DNA of 64,000 nt from the NCBI RefSeq assembly GCF_000169155.1, contig NZ_AAWL01000002.1:124001-188000 (forward strand), in the 5' to 3' direction. Position 1 is the first letter of the stretch; every line of letters begins with the position of its first letter. The notes under the pieces were generated by a model that did not search any database, was not told the DNA's origin, and saw only the letters and a program-made list of their open reading frames with translations. Positions 38,559 to 48,835 of this stretch are shown here, piece after piece. The position numbers and the translations under genes are program-made. The DNA comes from Thermosinus carboxydivorans Nor1. GTDB lineage: Bacteria > Bacillota > Negativicutes > Sporomusales > Thermosinaceae.

Positions 38559-38577
38559 CTATCCTATTTTAGCACAA
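38559..38577 (-). promoter_or_regulatory. Possible extended -10 promoter of polC
   Basis: On the - strand TTGTGC-TAAAAT gives a TGn extended -10 box (TAAAAT at 38566-38571) about 35 bases before the polC ATG. No convincing -35 box is visible. It follows the proS terminator, so polC probably has its own transcript. Confidence 0.35.
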
Positions 38578-38677
38578 TCTCTCTATAGAAAGAACACCTT
38601 TAAAATCAGCAAGCTGCCCGATAATCCCAAACACGTTAACGTAGGCTAGTGGCCAATGACTAAGAGGCAGAGTAAAT

Positions 38678-38710
38678 CAAAACGCGTGATAGATACTATC
38701 ACGCGTTTTG
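38678..38710. terminator. Long terminator hairpin after proS
   Basis: A perfect 15-bp inverted repeat (38678-38692 and 38696-38710) with only a 3-base loop lies 7 bases after the proS stop codon. Short T-runs are part of the stem ends. It separates proS from polC, which are adjacent without such a barrier in Bacillus. Confidence 0.8.
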
Positions 38711-38717
38711 GTCATGA

Positions 38718-40421
38718 CTATAATCGTGCAAGAAGCGCCTGAACCTCCCTAACATAATTTGCTTTGTCGAAATAAATAATTTCGCCGGTACGGCGCACTT
38801 TGACTTCCACACGGCCTTCGCTCAGCGCCTTTGGTCCAATAGTAACTCGCAAGGGATAGCCAATCAGGTCAGCATCCTTAAACTTAACACCGGGACGCTC
38901 ATTGCGATCATCTAATATGGCTTCCACTCCCGCTTTGTTCAACTCTGTATATACTTCTTCAGCCAGCGACATTTGCGCTTCTTCTTTGGCGTTGACCGGA
39001 ATAACTACAACATGGAAAGGAGCAATAGGCACCGGCCAAATAATCCCATTTTCATCATGGTTTTGCTCGATAGCAGCTGCCATTGTCCTAGTTACGCCTA
39101 TACCGTAGCATCCCATGACAATAGGCCGCTCCTGACCATTTTCGTCAAGATAAGTAGCGCCTAAGGCATTGCTGTATTTTGTATAGAGCTTAAAGACCTG
39201 TCCGACTTCAATGCCACGCGCTGTTTTGACGGGAGCACCGCAGCGCGGACAAGGATCGTTCTCTTGAATCAACCGGATATCTGCTACTATAGTTGCCGTA
39301 AAGTCCCGCCCGGGATTGACATTGCGGTAATGTTTGTCTACTTTATTGGCGCCGCAAACAACGTTAAATAAGTTCATGACCGTAGCATCAGCCACAATTG
39401 TAATATCTTTTACGCCAACCGGCCCGATGAAACCAGGCTCACAGCCTAAAGCTCCGATTACCGCTGCTTCCGACGCTAATTCGAGCTGTAGACAATTGAG
39501 CTCATTTTTAAGTTTAATTTCATTAACTTCATGATCCCCGCGAACCAAAGCCAGTACCAGTCCTTTTTCCGTCTGATACGCCAGCGTTTTAACCGTTTTT
39601 TCGGGGCTAATTCCCAAAAACGCCGTAACATCCCCAATGGTTTTGCGGCCGGGAGTTTCGACTATTTCCAACGCTAACTGCTCTTCTTCCATCGCGTGGA
39701 TAGGCTTTAGTTCGGCTTTCTCCACGTTAGCCGCATAGTCACAGGTTGTACAGTAAACAATTGCCGCTTCACCCGACTCGGCCAAGACCATAAATTCGTG
39801 GGACCCACTGCCGCCAATAGCTCCCGAATCAGCCTCAACCGGCCGGAAGGTGAGACCACAGCGGGTAAACACCCGGGTATAGGCGTCATACATTTTATTA
39901 TAGCTTTCGTTAAGTCCTTCTTCGTCACGGTCAAAGGAATACAAATCTTTCATAATAAATTCACGCCCCCGCATCAGACCGAAGCGCGGCCGGATTTCAT
40001 CGCGGTACTTGTTCTGAATTTGGTAAAGCAATAGCGGTAATTGTCGGTAAGACCGCACTTCATCCCGGACAAGAGTGGTAATCATTTCTTCGTGGGTAGG
40101 ACCGAGACAGAAATCGCGTTGATGGCGATCTTTCAGTCGGAACATTTCGTCGCCGTAAACGTCCCAGCGCCCAGTCTTCTTCCATATCTCTGCCGGCTGG
40201 ACAATGGGCATTAACAGTTCCTGGCCACCTTTAGCGTCCATCTCTTCGCGGATAATGGTCTCGATTTTTTTTAATACCCGCCAGGCTAAAGGTAGGTAGG
40301 TATAGATCCCGCCAGCCGCTTTTCTGATCATCCCTGCTCGCAGCATTAATTGATGGCTGATTACTTCTGCTTCTGCAGGTGTTTCCCGTAGTGTAGGAGC
40401 ATATAGGTTTGATGCGCGCAT
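38718..40421 (-). CDS. proS: Prolyl-tRNA synthetase (bacterial type, with editing domain)
   Basis: Class II aminoacyl-tRNA synthetase of 567 residues. Motif 2 is in the [21 protein letters not shown] region (broken here for length), an editing INS domain spans about 225-385 (with the conserved GDHEVNEIK and NKVDKHYRN segments), motif 3 is GCYGIGVTR, and the C-terminal anticodon-binding domain follows. Usual length. ATG with ggaggc upstream, one base after ispG. Located between rseP/ispG and polC as in Bacillus. Confidence 0.97.
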   Translation of the reverse strand: MRASNLYAPTLRETPAEAEVISHQLMLRAGMIRKAAGGIYTYLPLAWRVLKKIETIIREEMDAKGGQELLMPIVQPAEIWKKTGRWDVYGDEMFRLKDRHQRDFCLGPTHEEMITTLVRDEVRSYRQLPLLLYQIQNKYRDEIRPRFGLMRGREFIMKDLYSFDRDEEGLNESYNKMYDAYTRVFTRCGLTFRPVEADSGAIGGSGSHEFMVLAESGEAAIVYCTTCDYAANVEKAELKPIHAMEEEQLALEIVETPGRKTIGDVTAFLGISPEKTVKTLAYQTEKGLVLALVRGDHEVNEIKLKNELNCLQLELASEAAVIGALGCEPGFIGPVGVKDITIVADATVMNLFNVVCGANKVDKHYRNVNPGRDFTATIVADIRLIQENDPCPRCGAPVKTARGIEVGQVFKLYTKYSNALGATYLDENGQERPIVMGCYGIGVTRTMAAAIEQNHDENGIIWPVPIAPFHVVVIPVNAKEEAQMSLAEEVYTELNKAGVEAILDDRNERPGVKFKDADLIGYPLRVTIGPKALSEGRVEVKVRRTGEIIYFDKANYVREVQALLARL

Positions 40422-40422
40422 T

Positions 40423-41490
40423 TTATTCTGCCTCCTTAATAAGCCTGTCTAATTCGGCAAATAACGCCGGTATCAGTTCATCTTCATCTACTTTCTTGAC
40501 AATTTCACCTTTCCGAAATACCAGTCCCTGTCCCTTGCCGCCAGCAATACCAATATCAGCCTCACGGGCTTCACCGGGGCCATTGACAACACAGCCCATA
40601 ACCGCTACCTTAATCGGTTTACGGATGCCGCTTAGCCGCTGCTCAACCTGTATGGCCAACTTCTCGAGGTCGATGTCGCACCGCCCGCATGTAGGGCAAG
40701 AAACCAACGTTGGACCATAACTGCGCAAACCAAGTGATTTCAATATCTCATTGCCTACTCTGACTTCTTCTACCGGGTCGCCGGTCAGTGATACCCGAAT
40801 AGTATCGCCAATTCCTTCAGCTAACAGGGCGCCTATACCGACCGCCGATTTAATAATACCAGACCGGACCGTGCCGGCCTCGGTAATTCCGAGGTGAAGC
40901 GGATAGTCGACGGTATCAGACATGAGCCGGTAGGCTTCAATCGTCATTGGAACGTCGTTGGCTTTAAGCGAAATTTTTATATCATAAAAATCTAAGTTTT
41001 CCAAAATTGTTACATGCTGCAAGGCACTTTCTACCATCGCCTCGGGAGTTGGATGTCCCCCATGCTTGTCGAGTAGCGCCGGATCCAGCGAGCCGGCATT
41101 AACCCCAATACGGATCGGAATACGTCTTTTCTTAGCCTGTTTTACCACAGCCATAACATGCTCAGGCTCACGGATATTCCCTGGATTTAACCGTAGCGCG
41201 TCGGCGCCGCGTTCTATAGCGGCAAGGGCCAACCGATAATCAAAATGAATATCAGCAACGACGGGAAGACTAACTTGTTCTTTGATAGACTCAATAGCCT
41301 CGGCCGCCGCCATGTTCGGCACAGCAACCCGGACGATGTCACAGCCGGCCTCGGCTAAGCGCCGTATCTGCGCGACCGTTGCTTCGACATTTTCTGTTTT
41401 AGTATTCGTCATGGACTGCACGGAAATGGGGGCATTTCCGCCAACAATCACATTGCCGATGCGGATTGGGCAAGTCTTTTTTCGCCGCAT
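40423..41490 (-). CDS. ispG: 4-hydroxy-3-methylbut-2-enyl diphosphate synthase (flavodoxin/ferredoxin)
   Basis: Penultimate MEP-pathway enzyme, reducing MEcPP to HMBPP with a [4Fe-4S] cluster. The 355 residues have a TIM barrel with the [14 protein letters not shown] start and [11 protein letters not shown], and a C-terminal domain holding the cluster cysteines CPTCGRC and GCVVNGPGE. It needs an external low-potential electron donor; a 2[4Fe-4S] ferredoxin gene lies about 4 kb upstream in the same run. Insertion of ispG between rseP and proS differs from Bacillus. Confidence 0.97.
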   Translation of the reverse strand: MRRKKTCPIRIGNVIVGGNAPISVQSMTNTKTENVEATVAQIRRLAEAGCDIVRVAVPNMAAAEAIESIKEQVSLPVVADIHFDYRLALAAIERGADALRLNPGNIREPEHVMAVVKQAKKRRIPIRIGVNAGSLDPALLDKHGGHPTPEAMVESALQHVTILENLDFYDIKISLKANDVPMTIEAYRLMSDTVDYPLHLGITEAGTVRSGIIKSAVGIGALLAEGIGDTIRVSLTGDPVEEVRVGNEILKSLGLRSYGPTLVSCPTCGRCDIDLEKLAIQVEQRLSGIRKPIKVAVMGCVVNGPGEAREADIGIAGGKGQGLVFRKGEIVKKVDEDELIPALFAELDRLIKEAE

Positions 41491-41526
41491 AAACTATATC
41501 ATCCCATCCATAGTTTTTAGAAATTA

Positions 41527-42558
41527 TTAAAACAGACGGAGCCGGCTAATATCCTTAAAGGTCGCGACAATCAACAGGAGCATTAGCAAGGTAAAGCCGA
41601 TCATTTGAATAAACTGCAGACTGTTGCGATTTAATGGTTTGCCGCGAATGGCCTCGACGGCAAGGGTAACAACATGGCCGCCGTCAAGAACGGGCACAGG
41701 AAACAGATTAATTAGCCCTAAGTTGATACTTAAAAAGGCCGCGAATTGAAGTAGCGGCGTAACACCAAGCTGTGCTACCTGCCCAGCCATTTGAGCAACG
41801 CCAATCGGACCCGCAACGTCAGCAGGAGCTTTACCGGTAATCATCTGCCCGATACCGGCCAGCATATTGCTTGCTACCATATACGTTTGTTTTACGGCCA
41901 AGCCAAAAGACTCAGCCACTCCCGGACGATAGTTCAGAATCTGCGGAACAACGCCAATGATGCCGCGATTCGCTTTAGCATCATATTCTGGTACCACCCG
42001 GATTTCATGGCTTTGTCCATTTCTTTCGAATTTGATGATCAGCTCTTTGCCGGCATTAGGCTGTACTAGGCTGACAAACTGTCGCCATGAAGAAACTTCC
42101 TGATTATTCACCGCCAGAATGCGGTCGCCCGGGGCTAGTCCGGACTGGGCCGCGGGGCGATCCGGAAAAACACTGCCAATGATGGCCTCGTCGGAAGGGG
42201 TATCAATACCGGTAAAGATAAACACAAGCATAAACAGGAGAACCGGCAGGACGAAATTCATGGCCGAACCGGCAACAATTACCAACATACGGGCCCAAAT
42301 CGGCTTAGCATGGAAAGAGCGCTCATCCTGCTCTTCATCCGGATCCATCCCGGCAATTTTGTTAAATCCGCCTAACGGAATAACCCGCAGCGAATAAACC
42401 GTTTCTCCTTTTTTGCAACTCCACAGCTTAGGCCCAAAGCCGATAGCAAATTCATGGACACGCATGCCTACCATTTTAGCAGTAATGAAATGCCCCAGTT
42501 CGTGAAAGAAAATCAGCAGACCGAAAACAAAGACAGTGGCAATTACGGTAGTGGACAA
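41527..42558 (-). CDS. rseP: Site-2 protease RseP/RasP
   Basis: Intramembrane zinc metalloprotease that releases anti-sigma factors and clears signal-peptide remnants. The 343 residues include HELGH near residue 20 (zinc site), one PDZ domain (about 120-200, GLAPGDRILAVNNQ), and the second zinc ligand in LFPVPVLDGGH. Four membrane segments. TTG start with aggtg 8 bases upstream. One PDZ domain as in Gram-positives, rather than the two of Escherichia coli. Confidence 0.95.
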   Translation of the reverse strand: MSTTVIATVFVFGLLIFFHELGHFITAKMVGMRVHEFAIGFGPKLWSCKKGETVYSLRVIPLGGFNKIAGMDPDEEQDERSFHAKPIWARMLVIVAGSAMNFVLPVLLFMLVFIFTGIDTPSDEAIIGSVFPDRPAAQSGLAPGDRILAVNNQEVSSWRQFVSLVQPNAGKELIIKFERNGQSHEIRVVPEYDAKANRGIIGVVPQILNYRPGVAESFGLAVKQTYMVASNMLAGIGQMITGKAPADVAGPIGVAQMAGQVAQLGVTPLLQFAAFLSINLGLINLFPVPVLDGGHVVTLAVEAIRGKPLNRNSLQFIQMIGFTLLMLLLIVATFKDISRLRLF

Positions 42559-42582
42559 ATAATATTCACCTGCCCCTATAAT

Positions 42583-43737
42583 TTACTTCAAAGAAGCGAT
42601 TATGTTCTGTGCTTCCTTGCGGGCCCACCGGTCGGCGGCGCACAGTTCTGGCAACCCTGGTGCATCTGTTTTTTCATGGCTATTAAGTACCTCTTGAATC
42701 ACGTAAGTTATATCGAGAAAGGTAATTTCGCCGTGCAGGAAGGCATTTACGGCAATCTCATTCGCCGCATTCATGACACACGGCACGGTACCGCCGGCAC
42801 GACCGGCATCATACGCGATTTTTAGTCCCGGAAAAGCAACTAAATCGGGAGCCTCAAAAGTTAATGGCCCAAGGTTATAAATGTCAAGGCGCGGAAAAGA
42901 ATTATGAAGACGGTCAGGATACGATAAAGCATACTGAATAGGCAGCCGCATATCCGGGCGCCCCATTTGCGCCATGATGCTGCCGTCAACAAATTCGACC
43001 ATGGAGTGAACAATGCTCTGCGGGTGAATGACTACTTCAATCTGTTCATAAGGAACGTCATATAGCCACCGGGCTTCAATCACTTCCAACCCTTTGTTGA
43101 TTAAGGTCGCTGAATCAACGGTGATTTTTTTGCCCATTGACCAATTAGGATGAGCAAGGCATTCCTTCACCGTCACTTTACTCATTCTATCCCGTGTCCA
43201 ACAGCGAAAGGGGCCGCCTGAAGCAGTCAGAATTAGTTTGTTAATATTTTTTTTATGTTCCCCCTGCAAACACTGAAAAATTGCGCTGTGTTCACTGTCG
43301 ACAGGCAAAATCGTCACTCCGCGCCTTCGTGCCTCTGTCATGACCAGTTCGCCGGCGGCCACCAATGTTTCTTTATTTGCCAGAGCAATTGTTTTCCCCG
43401 CTGCAATGGCAGCTAAAGTAGGTTTGAGGCCTGCAAACCCTACCATCGATGTCACAACCGTATGGACAGGGTCATACGTGGCGGCTGCCAGCAAACCTTC
43501 TTCCCCTGCTAGAATACGTGTCTTGCCTACATTCCTCTGCTCCAACCGGCGAGCGGCTTCTTTATCTACTAAAACCGCCAGGTCAGGGTTAAAACGCTCA
43601 ATTTGCCGAGCCAAAAGTTCATCATTTTTGTGCGCAGCAAGGGCAACAAGCCGAAACTCATCGGGGCGCCCAGCAATCACTTCCAGTGCCTGTGTCCCAA
43701 TCGAACCCGTACTTCCCAGAATAGCAATATTTTTCAA
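42583..43737 (-). CDS. dxr: 1-deoxy-D-xylulose 5-phosphate reductoisomerase
   Basis: First committed MEP-pathway step. The 384 residues start with the NADPH site ILGSTGSIGTQAL and have LANKETLVAAGE, PVDSEHSAIFQCLQG, the TASGGPFR loop, HPNWSMGKKITVDSATL and NKGLEVIEA. Normal length. TTG start with ggtggtg upstream. It sits between cdsA and rseP, the standard order. Confidence 0.97.
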   Translation of the reverse strand: MKNIAILGSTGSIGTQALEVIAGRPDEFRLVALAAHKNDELLARQIERFNPDLAVLVDKEAARRLEQRNVGKTRILAGEEGLLAAATYDPVHTVVTSMVGFAGLKPTLAAIAAGKTIALANKETLVAAGELVMTEARRRGVTILPVDSEHSAIFQCLQGEHKKNINKLILTASGGPFRCWTRDRMSKVTVKECLAHPNWSMGKKITVDSATLINKGLEVIEARWLYDVPYEQIEVVIHPQSIVHSMVEFVDGSIMAQMGRPDMRLPIQYALSYPDRLHNSFPRLDIYNLGPLTFEAPDLVAFPGLKIAYDAGRAGGTVPCVMNAANEIAVNAFLHGEITFLDITYVIQEVLNSHEKTDAPGLPELCAADRWARKEAQNIIASLK

Positions 43738-43751
43738 TGCTCACCACCCCG

Positions 43752-44579
43752 TTAGTTCAATAGAAAAGCATATATGTAGTAATATACCGCCGGAACTGCA
43801 AACATTATGCTGTCAAAACGGTCGAGTACGCCGCCATGTCCAGGGAGCAACCGGCCGGAATCTTTTACACCCGTATAGCGCTTAATTGCCGATTCTGCTA
43901 AGTCGCCTAATGGGGCAGCTATTCCTGCCAATAAACCAATGATTAATCCGTGAGATAACGGGATGTGAAATAAACTCCCCAAAATCGCCGTCCCCAGCAA
44001 GCTGCCTATTAGTCCGCCAATAGCGCCTTCCCACGTCTTATTGGGACTAATAGCGGGACACAGCTTGGTTTTGCCGAACTTAGTACCAACAAAATAAGCA
44101 AAAGTATCATTTGCCCATGTTCCGACGAAAGCTAACCATAGGTAAACAGCACCGGCCGGCATAATTACGTTACCTGCAGTATATGAGGTAATGTTGTCGG
44201 AAAATCGGAGCAAAACAAGGTGGGAAAATGTCAAGCCCACATAGGCAATGCCGAAAAAAGTAAAAGACGCATCCTCTATAGTGAAGCTGCTAGAACTGCT
44301 AACCGCTTTAGCCAAACAAAGAAAAAGGAACAAAAATATAATAAATATTGTTTCCTGGTGATTGCCCAAAACAGCACAGCCAATTAGGAGCAATGTTCCG
44401 GCAAGTCCCAGCCCGTAGTGGCCATTTATTTGCCGGCAACCTAACATGGTGGAATACTCATGCCAAGCAATAACCGCTAAAAGTGTAACCGCTCCGATAA
44501 ACATCCACCCGCCTGAATTTATGAGATAAATAGCCGCTGGTATGCCGATTAGGGCTGTTAAAATACGTTTGCCAAGCAA
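43752..44579 (-). CDS. cdsA: Phosphatidate cytidylyltransferase
   Basis: Makes CDP-diacylglycerol from phosphatidate and CTP; integral membrane protein with about seven to eight segments. The 275 residues end with the CDS signature GDLAESAIKRYTGVKDSG, LLPGHGGVLDRFDS. I chose TTG 44579 because aggtg lies 6 bases upstream and the product then begins MLGKRILTALIGIP, the family start; the GTG at 44588 lies inside the site. It starts right after uppS. Confidence 0.95.
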   Translation of the reverse strand: MLGKRILTALIGIPAAIYLINSGGWMFIGAVTLLAVIAWHEYSTMLGCRQINGHYGLGLAGTLLLIGCAVLGNHQETIFIIFLFLFLCLAKAVSSSSSFTIEDASFTFFGIAYVGLTFSHLVLLRFSDNITSYTAGNVIMPAGAVYLWLAFVGTWANDTFAYFVGTKFGKTKLCPAISPNKTWEGAIGGLIGSLLGTAILGSLFHIPLSHGLIIGLLAGIAAPLGDLAESAIKRYTGVKDSGRLLPGHGGVLDRFDSIMFAVPAVYYYIYAFLLN

Positions 44580-44588
44580 TTCAAACAC

Positions 44589-45374
44589 CTACTTTGATGT
44601 TTTCAGTCCGCCAAAGCGTCGGTCGCGCCGTTGATAATCAGCGATAGCCTGGATTAAATGGTCCGGAGTAAAGTCAGGCCAATTGGTGTTAGTAAACCAG
44701 AATTCCGTATAGGCTGATTGCCACAACAGAAAATTACTTAGACGCAAATCGCCGCTAGGACGTATTAACAGATCCGGGTCAGGCAAATCAGCCGTATAGA
44801 GATGATCCTGAATGGTCTGTTCAGAAATGTTGTCGGGTGCTATAACGCCTGCGGCAACTTTTCGGGCGATTAATTGCACTGCCCGTGTGAGTTCGGCCCG
44901 ACCGCCGTAATTAACGGCTAGGTTTAAGATTAGACCGGTGTTTTTGCTAGTTCGTTTTTGGGCTTGCGTTACTTTATGGTATAAACTGGGTGCCAATTCA
45001 TCCGTTTTGCCAATAAAACGGATTTGGACGTTATTACTATCCAGCTCATCAATTTCACTATCAAGATAGTCTGATAACAGCCGCATGAGGACATCTACCT
45101 CTTCGGCTGGTCGTTTCCAGTTTTCGGTGGAAAAAGCATAAGCCGTCAATACCTTGACGCCGAGTTCGGCCGCCGTCTTTACAATGTTACGTAGTGTCTC
45201 CGCTCCAGCGTGATGGCCCAAAGTTCGCGGCAATCCGCGTTTCTGAGCCCAACGTCCGTTACCATCCATAATAATCGCAATATGTGCAGGAATTGAATTG
45301 GGATCAAGCGAATTTTGCAGATAACTTTGGTTCTGGTCAACGTCGCTTTTGTTGCTAAACCACTTTTTCCACAC
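44589..45374 (-). CDS. uppS: Undecaprenyl diphosphate synthase
   Basis: cis-Prenyltransferase making the lipid carrier of cell wall synthesis. The 261 residues have HIAIIMDGNGRWAQKRGLPR (catalytic Asp and diphosphate site), GHHAGAE, the AFSTENWKRP segment, NLAVNYGGRAEL and the RPSGDLRLSNFLLWQ motif. GTG start with ggaggt 7 bases upstream. A GC-rich hairpin separates it from the ferredoxin gene. Confidence 0.97.
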   Translation of the reverse strand: MWKKWFSNKSDVDQNQSYLQNSLDPNSIPAHIAIIMDGNGRWAQKRGLPRTLGHHAGAETLRNIVKTAAELGVKVLTAYAFSTENWKRPAEEVDVLMRLLSDYLDSEIDELDSNNVQIRFIGKTDELAPSLYHKVTQAQKRTSKNTGLILNLAVNYGGRAELTRAVQLIARKVAAGVIAPDNISEQTIQDHLYTADLPDPDLLIRPSGDLRLSNFLLWQSAYTEFWFTNTNWPDFTPDHLIQAIADYQRRDRRFGGLKTSK

Positions 45375-45419
45375 AGTGAGACCTCCAAATTCTAGGCTTC
45401 TGCGCCGCCTAAACTTTTA

Positions 45420-45441
45420 AACCCCCTCTTGCGAGGGGGTT
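45420..45441 (-). terminator. Hairpin after the ferredoxin gene
   Basis: A perfect 9-bp GC-rich stem (aaccccctc / gagggggtt) with a 4-base loop lies 6 bases after the ferredoxin stop codon. The sequence after the stem is taaaagttt, a poor T-tract, so it may be only a partial terminator or an RNA-stability element before uppS. Confidence 0.55.
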
Positions 45442-45447
45442 CCGAGA

Positions 45448-45615
45448 TTATGGAGCCTTAATAGCACCAACCGGGCAAACCGCCGCACAGGCCCCACATT
45501 CAACACACTCTTCGGTGATGACGTAGGTAGGATTACCCTCTTTAATCGCGCCAACCGGACAGGTCGCCGCGCAAGAACCACACGCAACACATTCTTCTGT
45601 AATTTTATAGGCCAT
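45448..45615 (-). CDS. 2[4Fe-4S] ferredoxin
   Basis: A 55-residue clostridial-type ferredoxin, low-potential electron carrier. Two cluster motifs are complete: C9xxC12xxC15xxxC19P and C37xxC40xxC43xxxC47P. Start ATG with aaaggaggtg 5 bases upstream. It is inserted between frr and uppS, where Bacillus has no gene. Possible partners are many; IspG (and IspH elsewhere) of the MEP pathway need such donors, which is inference from location. Confidence 0.95.
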   Translation of the reverse strand: MAYKITEECVACGSCAATCPVGAIKEGNPTYVITEECVECGACAAVCPVGAIKAP

Positions 45616-45617
45616 GT

Positions 45618-45842
45618 TTACACCTCCTTTCCCATTTTGGCAGCAACAACCAAAAGATAAACACCATCAGCAGCTAAGTGCTGACGCACAACATAAAGAC
45701 ATTCCTGTTCCACCTTAAATGTGGGGCGGGGGGGACAAGTAATCCGCACGCTGCATTGGAAGCCGCGGCTTTCTAATAATGTCTGGGCTTCCTGTAATGG
45801 CCGACCAACGGTATCGACCGCTGTTTCGCCGTTTTGCCGCAT
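45618..45842 (-). CDS. Small PASTA-like protein
   Basis: A 74-residue soluble protein. VDTVGRPLQEAQTLLESRGF resembles the first half of a PASTA repeat (VxGxxLxxAxxxLxxxGF), followed by strand-like VRITCPPRP and YVVRQ..YLLVVAAK; it would be one lone domain without membrane anchor. Three cysteines. ATG with ggaagtg 6 bases upstream, 3 bases after frr; its last codons form the ribosome binding site of the ferredoxin gene. Real coding is therefore likely. The PASTA link is from pattern only, and the function is unknown. Confidence 0.72.
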   Translation of the reverse strand: MRQNGETAVDTVGRPLQEAQTLLESRGFQCSVRITCPPRPTFKVEQECLYVVRQHLAADGVYLLVVAAKMGKEV

Positions 45843-45845
45843 ATG

Positions 45846-47160
<1,315 letters not shown>

Positions 47161-47213
47161 CTATATCTGCACCGAAAATCCTTTTATTATTCACGGTTAT
47201 TATAGCCTATTTT

Positions 47214-47242
47214 GGAAAAAAGAGAACACAAAGGTGTTCTCT
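47214..47242 (-). terminator. Terminator after tsf
   Basis: On the - strand a perfect 9-bp stem (agagaacac / gtgttctct, 47234-47242 and 47221-47229) with a 4-base loop is followed by five T residues. It overlaps the tsf stop codon and separates rpsB-tsf from pyrH. Confidence 0.85.
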
Positions 47243-47890
47243 TATTTTTTCACCGCAGCCATAACTTCAGCAGCAAAATCATTTGCTTTTTTCTCGATGC
47301 CTTCCCCAAGCTGATACCGTGTAAATCTTCTTACCGTGATATTTTCACCGATTTTGGCAATTTGCTCGTTAATTAATTGTTGCACTGTCTTATCGGGATC
47401 TTTAATGAAAGGCTGTTCGAGCAGGCAGACTTCTTTATAAAATTTTTCCAGGCGTCCCTCAATCATTTTTTCAACAATATGGGCCGGTTTTCCTTCGTTA
47501 AGCGCTTGCGCCCGCAAAACTTCCCGCTCATGATTAATTACTTCAGCCGGAACGTCGCTACGGCTCACATAGCTGGGGTTAGCCGCAGCAATCTGCATGC
47601 AAATATCTTTGGCCAATGCTTTAAACTGATCTGTCTTGGCCACGAAATCAGTCTCACAGTTAATTTCAAGCAGCACGCCTATACGGCCGCCACCGTGTAT
47701 GTACGATTCGACAATGCCTTTCCGCCGTAATCCGACCGGCCTTTTTCGCCGCTGCAGCAAGTCCTTTTTCCCTTAAATAGTCAATAGCTTTTTCCATATC
47801 GCCCTTAGTTTCGGTCAGCGCTTTTTTACAATCCATCATGCCTGCACCAGTACGTTCGCGCAGTTCTTTTACCATTTCAGCCGTAATCAT
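47242..47890 (-). CDS. tsf: Elongation factor Ts, frameshifted
   Basis: Nucleotide exchange factor for EF-Tu, essential in most bacteria. The first part (47890 to about 47720) begins [20 protein letters not shown] and runs to AGRITAE; the frame then fails (RHCRIVHT). The second part resumes one base later with [20 protein letters not shown] and continues normally through [10 protein letters not shown] to the end. Removing one A from the aaa at 47719-47721 gives [12 protein letters not shown], the family consensus, and a 215-residue protein, the short EF-Ts type. Essentiality argues for a sequencing error or, less likely, recoding rather than a dead gene. Confidence 0.93.
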
Positions 47891-47916
47891 ATATCCAATC
47901 CTCCTGTCTACTTATA

Positions 47917-47950
47917 AAGGTAAGGGTGCAGTTTCCCGCCCCCTTACCTT
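47917..47950 (-). other. Hairpin between rpsB and tsf
   Basis: A perfect 10-bp stem (aaggtaaggg / cccttacctt, 47941-47950 and 47917-47926) with a 14-base loop fills the rpsB-tsf gap. No T-run follows, so it is more likely a processing, stability or partial attenuation element than a full terminator. Confidence 0.5.
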
Positions 47951-47960
47951 CCTAAACGAG

Positions 47961-48665
47961 TTATTCTTCTGCCGCCAGTTGTTCGCCTTGACGGCCCTCA
48001 AGAACAGCATCGGCCATCTTAGAAGTCAACAATTTGACAGCACGAATTGCATCATCATTGCCCGGAATGACATAATCGACTTCATCCGGGTCGCAGTTGG
48101 TATCCACGATCGCCACGATGGGAATACCGAGTTTACGCGCTTCGGCTACGGCGATGCGCTCTTTGCGCGGATCAATAATAAACAGGGCGCCGGGCAATTT
48201 ATTCATATTCTTAATGCCGCCCAGGAATTTTTGCAGTCTTTCCATCTCGTGCCGCAGAGCCATAACTTCCTTTTTGGGCAGCACATCAAAAACGCCCTTT
48301 TCTTCCATGTCTTCAAGTTCACGCAAACGGTTAATCCGCTTTTGGATAGTCTGGAAGTTGGTCAGCATACCGCCGAGCCATCTTTCATTAACATAGAACA
48401 TGTCGCAGCGGGTCGCTTCCTCTTTCACCGCTTCCTGCGCCTGTTTTTTCGTACCTACAAACAATATTGACTGACCTTGGGCAGCCACGTCGCGGATGAA
48501 GTTATATGCTTCCTCCACTTTTTTGACCGTTTTCTGCAGATCAATAATGTAAATACCGTTACGCTCCGTAAAAATATAAGGAGCCATTTTGGGGTTCCAT
48601 CTCCTGGTTTGATGACCGAAATGGACACCAGCCTCCAGGAGCTGTTTCATGGAAATTACTGACAT
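47961..48665 (-). CDS. rpsB: 30S ribosomal protein S2
   Basis: Structural protein of the small subunit, 234 residues. Family motifs: [59 protein letters not shown] and the VDTNCDP segment. ATG at 48665, 6 bases after ggaggtg; a GTG within that site at 48674 is not used. It has its own promoter and a structured leader, and follows the flagellar operon, as in Bacillus. Confidence 0.97.
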   Translation of the reverse strand: MSVISMKQLLEAGVHFGHQTRRWNPKMAPYIFTERNGIYIIDLQKTVKKVEEAYNFIRDVAAQGQSILFVGTKKQAQEAVKEEATRCDMFYVNERWLGGMLTNFQTIQKRINRLRELEDMEEKGVFDVLPKKEVMALRHEMERLQKFLGGIKNMNKLPGALFIIDPRKERIAVAEARKLGIPIVAIVDTNCDPDEVDYVIPGNDDAIRAVKLLTSKMADAVLEGRQGEQLAAEE

Positions 48666-48692
48666 ATTTTGCACCTCCTGTTAATATACCGC

Positions 48693-48749
48693 CGCATTCC
48701 TCATTTTTTGCCTTCACCGCTTACGGCACAGTGACAAAATTAGAATGCG
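48693..48749 (-). promoter_or_regulatory. Structured rpsB leader, possible S2 autoregulatory site
   Basis: In the about 100-base leader, cgcattc (48743-48749 on the - strand) pairs with gaatgcg (48693-48699); inside, ttttg (48735-48739) pairs with caaaa (48706-48710), and a smaller inner stem is possible around tcac/gtga. The nested fold lies just upstream of the ribosome binding site. S2 leader regulation is known in several bacteria; matching to any known motif was not tested. Confidence 0.4.
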
Positions 48750-48771
48750 TGTGTGATTTACACCAAAAGTT

Positions 48772-48800
48772 AGTATACCATATCTTCCTAATTGTAACAA
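48772..48800 (-). promoter_or_regulatory. Promoter of rpsB-tsf
   Basis: On the - strand TTGTTA and TATACT are separated by 17 bases, with a TGG extended -10. It gives a leader of about 100 bases before rpsB and makes this gene independent of the flagellar operon. Confidence 0.75.
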
Positions 48801-48835
48801 GTAAAATAATCCGTTTTGTTAGAATACAAAAATTT

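Noticed and set aside
47838-48470. 210-codon open frame on the + strand opposite rpsB
   Set aside because: Antisense to rpsB and tsf, no ribosome binding site or recognisable sequence.
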